A DNA stretch of 40,076 nucleotides. Origin: Candidatus Woesearchaeota archaeon (GTDB taxonomy: Archaea; Nanobdellota; Nanobdellia; Woesearchaeales; GW2011-AR15). Each line of letters opens with the position of its first letter. The stretch's first letter is position 1. Shown here one piece after another: positions 24,198 through 30,372 of this stretch. The DNA is taken from assembly GCA_016935095.1 (NCBI GenBank), contig JAFGRO010000047.1, positions 1-40,076 on the forward strand, read 5' to 3'. The notes beneath the pieces were generated by a model. The model saw nothing but the letters and a program-made list of their open reading frames with translations, made no database searches and had not been told where the DNA came from. The position numbers and the translations under genes are program-made.

Positions 24198-24256
24198 TCC
24201 CGGACGAGCCATTTTATCCAATAAATTTTTAAAAGCCAATTATTTTCAGGTTAAAA

Positions 24257-24361
24257 ATGAAAAGAAGCTCCCGTCGCTGGAAGAAAAAGCGCCAGATGCG
24301 CTGGAAATGGCAGCGCAAAAGAATGAAAAAAGAAAAGAGAAAAAGAATAGTAAGTAGATAA
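24257..24361 (+). CDS. rpl41e: Ribosomal protein eL41
   Basis: A 34-residue, extremely basic peptide: MKRSSRRWKKKRQ, then MRWKWQRKRMKK, then EKRKRIVSR. The MRWKWxxKR core is the eL41 signature, and the 13-residue basic extension with RxWKKK resembles the longer archaeal forms, so the first ATG (24257) is preferred over the internal one at 24296. eL41 bridges the two ribosomal subunits. It begins 45 nt after tRNA-Glu on the same strand and ends 1 nt before the convergent HIT gene. It is easily missed because of its size. Confidence 0.88.
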   Translation: MKRSSRRWKKKRQMRWKWQRKRMKKEKRKRIVSR

Positions 24362-24362
24362 T

Positions 24363-24773
24363 TTAGTCTAGTTCTTTAATAATTTTATTTTTAATCTCTT
24401 CAATTTCACCTTCTTTATATTTGCCCTGCCTGGGCAGCATCAGCCCATCATTCTCTTTTCTGGGGATAATATGAAAATGGGAATGCATTACTGCCTGGCC
24501 TGAAGATTTAAAATTATTCATGCCAATATTAAAGCCTGTTGCATTTACAGCTTTCATAATTTTAGGGGCAAGGTTCTTAATTGCACCAATGCATTGGCCT
24601 AATGTGTTAAAATCAATATCAGTAATATTCATTGAATGTTTCTTAGGCACAACTAAGGTATGTCCAGGCGCTGCAGGATTAATATCCAAAAATGCTAAAA
24701 CCTGCTCATTTTCATATATTTTGGAGCAAGGTATCTTGCTTTCAATAATTTTACAAAAGATACAATCTTCCAT
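24363..24773 (-). CDS. HIT family hydrolase
   Basis: A 136-residue histidine-triad protein. The active-site motif HSHFH (97-101) followed by IIPR is complete. Cys4 and Cys7 (MEDCIFCKII) with downstream His form the zinc site seen in Hint-type members. NPAAPGHTLVVPKKH is also typical. Such enzymes hydrolyse nucleotide phosphoramidates or dinucleoside polyphosphates; the substrate here is undefined. ATG 24773 is preferred to a GTG three codons upstream because GGGAGTGA lies at proper distance from it. Confidence 0.93.
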   Translation of the reverse strand: MEDCIFCKIIESKIPCSKIYENEQVLAFLDINPAAPGHTLVVPKKHSMNITDIDFNTLGQCIGAIKNLAPKIMKAVNATGFNIGMNNFKSSGQAVMHSHFHIIPRKENDGLMLPRQGKYKEGEIEEIKNKIIKELD

Positions 24774-24851
24774 TGAAATCACTCCCTGTTTAATAAATAA
24801 ATCATTAATAAATAATTGAATTTTATATATTTTTCCAAAAGAACCTATTTT

Positions 24852-24991
24852 GTCTCAATTTGTCTCTTAAATTTATTTTTCTCGTCTCAAAAAATAATTT
24901 GAGACACCCCCTTATTTCCACTGGAGATTAGGGTATAATGTCGTCTCATTTTTGTCTCATTTTTTATTGAGACTGTATCAAAATTGTCTCA
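24852..24991. promoter_or_regulatory. Cluster of GTCTCA/TGAGAC sites
   Basis: Seven copies of GTCTCA or its complement TGAGAC, plus one GTCTCT, lie within 140 bp: 24852, 24862 (variant), 24884, 24900 (reverse), 24943, 24954, 24968 (reverse) and 24986. Two pairs form inverted repeats; GTCTCAAA/TTTGAGAC at 24884-24905 has 8-bp arms. The cluster ends about 40 nt before the DNA-binding-like gene at 25034, which may regulate itself through these sites. Confidence 0.65.
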
Positions 24992-25033
24992 GAAACAAAA
25001 AAATTTAAATAGTTGCTTAATATCAAGTTTTTT

Positions 25034-25498
25034 ATGGTGAACGGGGGTGATATTAGTAAAGAGGCTCTAGTAGAATCTTTTAGCAAGATAAAAGAGGATA
25101 TCCTAAGATTAAATAAAGAAATCTTTGATCTGAAAAATGATTATAAGGTTGTTCTTGAAGAAAATATTTCTCTTAAAAAACAATTGAATAATAATTCTAT
25201 TGATCAAGACTTGGTAAAAAAAATAGTTTCTGAAACAGTGAATAATCTTAATAACAATTCATTCAATGACAGGCTTATAAAAAAGATAAACAGGAATAAA
25301 AAAATATTAATAAAAAACAGGATTTTGGACTTGGCTAATAAAAAGAATTTATCTCTCTCTGAAATCAAAGATAGTATAGTTCATGAGGAACAGCTTTGCT
25401 CCAAAGCCACTTTTTACAGGTATGTTGAAAAGCTAAAAAAAAGGCAGCTAATAGAATTAGTTGAAATAGAGGATAAAAGCATAATTGTTAGGATATAA
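25034..25498 (+). CDS. Coiled-coil plus winged-helix DNA-binding-like protein
   Basis: A 154-residue protein. Residues about 8-50 form a heptad coiled coil (SKIKEDILRLNKEIFDLKN). The C-terminal half, from about residue 90, looks like a winged helix: NRILDLANKKNLSLSEIKDS, then SKATFYRYVEKLKKRQLIEL as the recognition helix region, then a wing VEIEDKSIIVRI. It probably dimerises through the coiled coil and binds DNA. The GTCTCA cluster just upstream is the obvious candidate target. No named family is recognised. ATG 25034 is preferred over an upstream TTG; a GTG one codon further on is another option. Confidence 0.72.
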   Translation: MVNGGDISKEALVESFSKIKEDILRLNKEIFDLKNDYKVVLEENISLKKQLNNNSIDQDLVKKIVSETVNNLNNNSFNDRLIKKINRNKKILIKNRILDLANKKNLSLSEIKDSIVHEEQLCSKATFYRYVEKLKKRQLIELVEIEDKSIIVRI

Positions 25499-25547
25499 TA
25501 ATTTCATAGAAAAATTTTAATATACTTCTTTAATTTCATAGCATAGG

Positions 25548-26882
25548 ATGTCTATTTTCAAAGCCTATGACATAAGAGGAACTTACCCTGAGCAATTAAA
25601 CAAGGAAATTGCTTATAAGATAGGCAGGGCGTTTGTCAGTTTTCTCGGATGTAAAAATGTAGTCATTGGCAAAGATATGAGAACTTCCTCAGATGAGCTC
25701 GAAGAAGGGCTTATACAGGGAGCTCTTGTTCAGGGTGCTGATGTGATTTCAATCGGGCTCTGCACTACACCAATGATGTATTTTACAGTAGCCAAGTTTA
25801 ATTATGATTCAGGCATAATGATTACTGCATCCCATAACCCTGCTGAATATAATGGATTAAAATTAGTCAGGGAAGCTTCTATTCCCCTCAGCGAAGATAC
25901 AGGAATAAAGGAAATTGAGGTTCTTGTTAAAAAGAACAAATTTCCCTTGCCTGCCTCAAAAGGAAAAATAATCCAGAAATCAGATATACTTGATGACTAT
26001 ATATTGAATGCACTAAGCTTTTCAACAATTAAAAAGCTAAAAAAATTCAAAATCATAGTTGATTATGGCAACGGCATGGGAGCTCTGGTTGCAAAGAAAT
26101 TCTTTACTCATTTAAATTGTAAAGTGATTCACTTATATGAGGAATTAGACGGTCGTTTCCCAAACCACGAGTCCAACCCTTTGAAAGAGGAAAACCTCAG
26201 GGATATAAAAAAAGAAATTAAAAAGCAAAAAGCAGACTTGGGCATAGCCTTTGACGGTGATGCGGACAGGCTGTTTTTCATTGATGAGAACTCAAATGTT
26301 GTAAGCTGTGACAAGATCAATGCTCTTGTAGCTGAATCTCTTCTTAAGGAAAAACCCAACCAGAAAATTCTCTATGATTTAAGATCGAGCAAAATTGTCC
26401 CTGAAACTGTGGAAAAAAACAAGGGCTGGCCAATTGTATGCAGAGTTGGTCACTCTTTTATCAAGGCTAAAATGCGGGAAGAAAATGCTAAATTTGCAGC
26501 TGAATTATCAGGTCATTTTTATTTGCAGGACAATTATTATTTTGAATCCCCTTTTTTCATGATTATCAAAATGCTGGAGATTTTGACTGAAAAAAAGAAA
26601 AAGCTCTCTGAATTAATAAAGCCTTTAAACAAATATTATGGAACAGGCGAAATAAACTCTGAGGTAAAAGATAAAGATGCCAAGCTCAAAGAGCTGACTG
26701 AAAAATACAGGGATGCAAAAAAGATATTTTTCTTAGACGGCATTTCAATTGAATATGATAACTGGTGGTTCAATGTAAGGCCGAGCAATACAGAACCCTT
26801 GTTAAGGTTAAATTTAGAGGCAGATACAGAGAAGCTAATGGAGCAAAAAAGAGATGAAGTGTTGAATATAATCAGGTCTTAG
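25548..26882 (+). CDS. manB: Phosphomannomutase/phosphoglucomutase
   Basis: A 444-residue alpha-D-phosphohexomutase interconverting hexose-1- and -6-phosphates for glycan precursor synthesis. All four signature loops are visible: TASHNP (93-98) with phosphoserine Ser95, the metal-binding GDADR (237-241), the sugar-specificity loop near AAELSGHFYL, and phosphate-binding RPSNTEP (411-417). Within the family, ELSGH with this length fits the PMM/PGM group better than glucosamine mutase. It overlaps the tfe stop by 4 nt at the convergent ends. A TATA-like box (about 25517-25526) lies about 25-30 nt upstream. Confidence 0.92.
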   Translation: MSIFKAYDIRGTYPEQLNKEIAYKIGRAFVSFLGCKNVVIGKDMRTSSDELEEGLIQGALVQGADVISIGLCTTPMMYFTVAKFNYDSGIMITASHNPAEYNGLKLVREASIPLSEDTGIKEIEVLVKKNKFPLPASKGKIIQKSDILDDYILNALSFSTIKKLKKFKIIVDYGNGMGALVAKKFFTHLNCKVIHLYEELDGRFPNHESNPLKEENLRDIKKEIKKQKADLGIAFDGDADRLFFIDENSNVVSCDKINALVAESLLKEKPNQKILYDLRSSKIVPETVEKNKGWPIVCRVGHSFIKAKMREENAKFAAELSGHFYLQDNYYFESPFFMIIKMLEILTEKKKKLSELIKPLNKYYGTGEINSEVKDKDAKLKELTEKYRDAKKIFFLDGISIEYDNWWFNVRPSNTEPLLRLNLEADTEKLMEQKRDEVLNIIRS

Positions 26883-27382
26883 GCAGTAGCCTCGATTTTA
26901 GAAATCATCTCTTTCAGGTGTTCGATAGTTCTTGAATTATCCTGCTTCTGCAGAACCCTTCCGCATTCAGGGCATTTAAATTCAAGTTCCATTGCTTTTT
27001 CAAAGCCCATTCTTGAGCATAATTGCGAGCAAATAAACAGCCCTTCCCTGGATTCCTGTTCTTTTCTGAGCTTTTCTTTTAAATTTTCTATCCGGACCTC
27101 CTGGGATTTATTATAAAGCTCCTGGAATCTTTTTAGATTTAAGGTCCAGTAGCTGATGTACCATCCTTTAATCCTGTCCTTTTTTCTTATATATGTAGAG
27201 AGATTATGCCCGTTCAACCGGTACATAATGTTCCTGACTTCATGTATCTCTGTTTTTGTGGATTTGGCAATTACAAACTCAGAAACATCTTTTTTTCCTT
27301 TAAGATACTCAATTAACTTAAGGGAATCCTCACCAATATATTCCAGAGCTACCTGTTTTATGATTTCCTTTTTTAACCTCAT
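26879..27382 (-). CDS. tfe: Transcription factor E (TFE-alpha)
   Basis: A 167-residue archaeal basal factor that helps open promoters with TBP, TFB and RNA polymerase. The N-terminal winged helix spans about 1-85 (LIEYLKGKKDVSEFVIAKSTK, IHEVRNIMYRLNGHNL, WYISYWTLN). A charged linker helix follows, then a zinc ribbon with Cys118, Cys122, Cys137 and Cys140 (FICSQLC, then FKCPECG). The first knuckle is CX3C rather than CX2C, a minor variation. The leader holds a perfect palindrome (27401-27419), and the promoter shares a bipartite element with the zinc-ribbon gene at 30083. Confidence 0.93.
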   Translation of the reverse strand: MRLKKEIIKQVALEYIGEDSLKLIEYLKGKKDVSEFVIAKSTKTEIHEVRNIMYRLNGHNLSTYIRKKDRIKGWYISYWTLNLKRFQELYNKSQEVRIENLKEKLRKEQESREGLFICSQLCSRMGFEKAMELEFKCPECGRVLQKQDNSRTIEHLKEMISKIEATA

Positions 27383-27400
27383 TTTTATGACTCTCTTTTA

Positions 27401-27419
27401 GTGTAACTTCTTGTTACAC
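27401..27419 (-). promoter_or_regulatory. Palindrome in the tfe leader
   Basis: GTGTAAC-TTCTT-GTTACAC is a perfect 7-bp inverted repeat lying 19 nt before the tfe ATG, between the predicted start of transcription (about 27430) and the coding region. It could be an operator or an mRNA hairpin covering the leader. Confidence 0.5.
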
Positions 27420-27451
27420 CCCCGAAGTTAATACTTTCAGGGATTTTTGGC

Positions 27452-27494
27452 TTTATAAATGTTTGGTTTAAAAAAAATCAACTAAAAAGTTTAA
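27452..27494 (-). promoter_or_regulatory. tfe promoter with bipartite upstream element
   Basis: On the minus strand: TTAAACTTTTTAGTT (27494-27480), a 9-nt spacer, TAAACCAAA (27470-27462), one base, then TATA box ATTTATAAA (27460-27452). The two motifs, the 9-nt spacer and the 1-nt gap to the TATA box recur exactly at 30321-30367. Confidence 0.65.
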
Positions 27495-27548
27495 TTTCAG
27501 AATTTCAATTTAAATCAAAGTTCATTAAAATTAATTCTTTTAAAACTA

Positions 27549-27563
27549 AACCAAAAAGTTTAA
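27549..27563 (-). promoter_or_regulatory. Extra half-site of the tfe upstream element
   Basis: TTAAACTTTTTGGTT (minus strand) differs at one base from the first half of the bipartite element and lies 69 bp further upstream of tfe. The second half does not follow at the usual spacing. The rest of the 354-nt spacer 27383-27736 is AT-rich, with possible TATA boxes for the plus-strand gene near 27653 and 27713. Confidence 0.4.
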
Positions 27564-27736
27564 TAATAAGTTATTTCTAACAAAAAATAAATGAGCTTAT
27601 TACCTATATTTGACGGGTAAACATCCTCAACAAGAGATAAACTAATTAGGGATTTAAATATCTGACTTGAGAAGAGAAAAAAAGTTAAAACCCTATTTGT
27701 CAGTATTCCTTAAAAAAAATATAAAGACGAATTAGA

Positions 27737-29437
27737 ATGACTAATGAGTTATTTGTTCCGGATTTTAAGCTTGACTCAAGCTCTACTAAAGACAAGATTA
27801 TTTCTATCCTGAGCAATGAATCCCAGCTAAAAACAAAAAAGATTCACTTTCTATTGAAAAAACAATATGGATTAGGCGTGACTTACCAGGCTGTGCACAA
27901 GCTGATAAAGCAATTGGTTAAACAGGGTGTTCTGAAAGAAGAAAATCACAGTTATTCAATAAATGAGGAATGGATTAAGGAACTGAGGGTTTTTATTGAT
28001 AAGTTGTTGGTTAAAGAGAGAGATGAATCTCCAAAACCTGTGCAAATAAGTAAAACAACTATTCAATATGATGTTAAAACTATTCATGAAATGGAAAAAA
28101 TTTATTTGCAGGAACGTGAGAATTTTTTTAAAGAAGTGAAAAGATTTGATGAAAAGGATCGTATTATCTGTGTTCATGCGCCGCACCTTTATTTTTCATT
28201 AATGTCGCCTTCGACAGAATACAATCATATGGAACGGTTGGTAAAGACTAAAACAACCCAGTATGCTCTTGTAAGAGGGGATACTCTTGTTGACAAATGG
28301 ATTCAGACATTTTATCATGCAAAAAAGGAACAGCCCTTTAAAGTTAAGATAGGTGCAACTTGCTCAAGCATAAATGAAAGATGCATTTATCCAGACAAGA
28401 TGATTGAACTATTTTATACAGATAAATTTTGGAATTTTTATAATAATTTATATGAAGAGGTCCAAAATTACCAAGATATAAATATTACTAAAATTATGGA
28501 GAAACTATATAAATTAAAAGATGAACCTATTAAAATAATGATTCATAAGGATCCTGAAATCGTATCTTTAGCAAGAGATGAAACATTAACGCAATTTAAG
28601 GAACTCGACATGCAAGACAAAAAATACTACAAAATAAACATTAGTCCAGAAACATTCTTAAATAGAAAACTTATTAGTTTTATTTTCAATAATGATGCTG
28701 ATTTATGGGATATGTGCATTCCATTTTTGTGGGATTATAGTTATATTGTTGGATTAAATGAATTTTTGAAATCCAAAAATATTAAGACTATTCTTGATGC
28801 AGCATGTGGGACAGGTTTTCCAAGTATTGAACTGAAAAAGATTGGGTGGGATATTACATGTTCTGATGGTAGTGAGATAATGCTTAGAAGATTTGCAAAA
28901 AACTTAGAGAAAGAAAATTTAACTCTACCCTATCATCATGTAAACTGGCTTGATCTTGATAAAAAGTTGGATAAAAAATTTGATGTGGTTTTCATCAGAG
29001 GAAATTCATTAATTTATGTTGATTCATGGGACAATAACAATATCTCAAAAAATACACTTGAACATATTAAAAAAACCCTTAAGAATATTTATCAGTTATT
29101 AAATTCTGGAGGATTCTTCTATGTTGATATTACCCATGAAAAGGAATTTGATAGAGATAAATATCCTATTATTGAAGATTTTGGGGACAAAATATTTAAT
29201 GGTATGACCCTTAAATCCGTATGGGAATTAACACATGATTACAAGAAAAAAATTCGTACTTGGAAAAGCATATTTATTCTAGGAAAAGATAATGAAAAGG
29301 TCGAGGTAAGTCATTATAGCTATCTGTTGCGACATAAAGAATTAATTAAATTGTTAAAAGAAGCTGGATTTAAAAAGGTTGAAAAAACAAACATAAAAGG
29401 CGAAAATAATTATGCTGTATTTGTCGCATATAAATAA
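27737..29437 (+). CDS. Winged-helix regulator fused to a class I SAM methyltransferase
   Basis: A 566-residue fusion. Residues 1-90 form a winged helix (KDKIISILSNESQLKTKK, then YGLGVTYQAVHKLIKQLVKQ, then a wing), of a type common in DPANN genomes. Residues about 150-300 form a second domain resembling sensor domains that follow such helices. Residues about 315-566 are a SAM methyltransferase: motif I ILDAACGTGFPS (from about 351), an acidic SDGS at strand 2, VNWLDLDKK and FIRGNSLIYVDSW. The NWLxLD and GNS elements recall glycine/sarcosine N-methyltransferases. The substrate is unproven. No frameshift is needed, so the fusion is genuine at DNA level. Confidence 0.82.
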   Translation: MTNELFVPDFKLDSSSTKDKIISILSNESQLKTKKIHFLLKKQYGLGVTYQAVHKLIKQLVKQGVLKEENHSYSINEEWIKELRVFIDKLLVKERDESPKPVQISKTTIQYDVKTIHEMEKIYLQERENFFKEVKRFDEKDRIICVHAPHLYFSLMSPSTEYNHMERLVKTKTTQYALVRGDTLVDKWIQTFYHAKKEQPFKVKIGATCSSINERCIYPDKMIELFYTDKFWNFYNNLYEEVQNYQDINITKIMEKLYKLKDEPIKIMIHKDPEIVSLARDETLTQFKELDMQDKKYYKINISPETFLNRKLISFIFNNDADLWDMCIPFLWDYSYIVGLNEFLKSKNIKTILDAACGTGFPSIELKKIGWDITCSDGSEIMLRRFAKNLEKENLTLPYHHVNWLDLDKKLDKKFDVVFIRGNSLIYVDSWDNNNISKNTLEHIKKTLKNIYQLLNSGGFFYVDITHEKEFDRDKYPIIEDFGDKIFNGMTLKSVWELTHDYKKKIRTWKSIFILGKDNEKVEVSHYSYLLRHKELIKLLKEAGFKKVEKTNIKGENNYAVFVAYK

Positions 29438-29467
29438 ATAGATTTTCTATATTAATCAAAAATAGAC

Positions 29468-29809
29468 TTATAGATATTTCATAAATTTATTATTTTTATC
29501 AACAAGGATATTTTTTGGTTTAATTTGTTCATTTGTTAATTCAAATCCCATTACAATAATCTCCTCACCAACCTTAATAAGATGAGAGGCAGCACCATTG
29601 ATACATATTGTACCTAGACCTCTTTTTCCAGCAATAACATAAGTTTCCAATCTTGCTCCAGAAGTATTACTGACAACCAGGACTTTTTCTCTCTCTAAGA
29701 AACCTGCCTTTTCAATTAGGTCCTTATCAATTGTTATACTGCCTATATAATTTAAATCAGACTGAGTAACAGTCGCTTTATGTATTTTTGATCTTAATAT
29801 AAATCTCAT
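29468..29809 (-). CDS. panD: Aspartate 1-decarboxylase
   Basis: A 113-residue pyruvoyl-dependent enzyme turning aspartate to beta-alanine for coenzyme A. It is made as a proenzyme cleaved between Gly23 and Ser24 in YIGSITID; Ser24 becomes the pyruvoyl group. Other expected residues are present: Lys8 and His10 (SKIHKATVT), Arg53, Thr56 and Tyr57 (GARLETYVI), and NGAAS (71-75). This is the bacterial PanD; most archaea use a PLP-dependent decarboxylase, so lateral acquisition is likely. It is convergent with the methyltransferase fusion, and the aspartate-using aminotransferase lies a few kilobases away. Confidence 0.95.
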   Translation of the reverse strand: MRFILRSKIHKATVTQSDLNYIGSITIDKDLIEKAGFLEREKVLVVSNTSGARLETYVIAGKRGLGTICINGAASHLIKVGEEIIVMGFELTNEQIKPKNILVDKNNKFMKYL

Positions 29810-29896
29810 ATAAAAAAGAGCAATGAATTCTTTTTTAAATATTTTTTTACTATGAAATCCTAACCTTTATAAACTCAGGCGTTATAACATTTATTT

Positions 29897-30130
29897 ATGT
29901 CATCAAGACATCCTAGGAGAATTTCACATTCAGGAGGCCTTCCGATTAAGCTAATTTTGGGAATTTTATTTTCTATTTCAGGTCTGCTTCTTTTTATCCA
30001 GCTGATTGGCAAGAGCATAGGATTTAATGTTCCTTCAATTATCCTTGAATATATCTGTGCTGTAGGAAGTGTTTTAGGCGGCCTATATATGCTTTGGAGA
30101 ACTATTTGGAGACCCAGGATTTATGTTTGA
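29897..30130 (+). CDS. Small two-helix membrane protein
   Basis: A 77-residue protein: a basic N-terminus (SSRHPRRISHSGG), a hydrophobic helix at about 17-38 (LILGILFSISGLLLFIQLIG), a short loop, a second helix at about 47-66 (IILEYICAVGSVLGGLYMLW) and a short basic end. No family is recognised. TATA box CCTTTATAAAC (about 29866-29876) sits about 25-30 nt before the ATG, so the mRNA is probably leaderless. Its last 48 nt overlap the convergent zinc-ribbon gene. Confidence 0.65.
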   Translation: MSSRHPRRISHSGGLPIKLILGILFSISGLLLFIQLIGKSIGFNVPSIILEYICAVGSVLGGLYMLWRTIWRPRIYV

Positions 30131-30298
30131 GTCTTTATAAAGTGAACTTATGTTTGTCTGGATATCTTTTTCAGAAACAGCTGCACTGAACGTGCCTTTT
30201 TTAAATATGGATACAACACACAAATTACAGACAAAAACATAAGGTTTTTTCGCAAGATATTCTTTGCCGCAGACCAGGCATTTCCTGATTTGTTTCAA
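30083..30298 (-). CDS. Small zinc-ribbon protein
   Basis: A 71-residue protein whose N-terminus is a four-Cys zinc knuckle, Cys7, Cys10, Cys24 and Cys27 (KCLVCGKEY and FVCNLC). The remainder is polar and probably flexible; its last 16 residues are encoded in the stretch overlapping the membrane-protein gene. The only plausible start is TTG at 30298. A strong TATA box (about 30321-30333) puts transcription start almost exactly there, supporting leaderless initiation at TTG. The promoter carries the same bipartite element as tfe, so it may act in basal transcription or its control (inference). Confidence 0.65.
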   Translation of the reverse strand: MKQIRKCLVCGKEYLAKKPYVFVCNLCVVSIFKKGTFSAAVSEKDIQTNISSLYKDSNINPGSPNSSPKHI

Positions 30299-30320
30299 GG
30301 TGAGGAAGAATTACGTTAAT

Positions 30321-30367
30321 TTTATATATAAATATTTGGTTTAATAAAATTAAACTAAAAAGTTTAA
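30321..30367 (-). promoter_or_regulatory. Zinc-ribbon gene promoter with tfe-type bipartite element
   Basis: Minus strand: TTAAACTTTTTAGTT (30367-30353), a 9-nt spacer, TAAACCAAA (30343-30335), one base, then TATA box ATTTATATATAAA. Motifs and spacing equal those at tfe, while the spacer sequence differs, as expected for protein-binding half-sites two helical turns apart. Confidence 0.65.
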
Positions 30368-30372
30368 GAAAA

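Larger units (their letters stand above)
23936..24211 (+). tRNA. tRNA-Glu (anticodon UUC) with three introns
   Basis: Joining four exons gives a normal 74-nt tRNA plus discriminator A24211. Acceptor GGCTCGT (23936-23942) pairs with ACGAGCC (24204-24210). The D stem is GTGT/TCAT, the anticodon stem CGGCC (23989-23993) with GGCCG (24044-24048), the anticodon loop CTTTCG plus A24043, and the T stem CCGGG (24053-24057) with CCCGG (24199-24203) around TTCGAAT. Introns lie at 23955-23978 (D-loop), 24000-24042 (after position 37) and 24064-24197 (T-loop). At each one, the exon just before the junction pairs with the end of the intron by a 4-bp helix flanked by 3-nt bulges, cut after the second bulge base. 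CCA is not encoded; T-rich sequence follows. Confidence 0.93.

Noticed and set aside
23936-24211. RNase P RNA or SRP RNA as explanation for the long closed structure
   Set aside because: The conserved sequence blocks of those RNAs are absent, and the exons assemble exactly into tRNA-Glu.
24163-24357. A 64-codon plus-strand frame covering the end of the tRNA and most of eL41
   Set aside because: It begins inside tRNA intron 3 and reads eL41 in another frame; the eL41 frame has a recognisable product.
24852-24991. CRISPR array
   Set aside because: The repeated unit is only 6-8 bp, occurs on both strands, and spacing varies from 10 to 43 bp; no cas genes are near.
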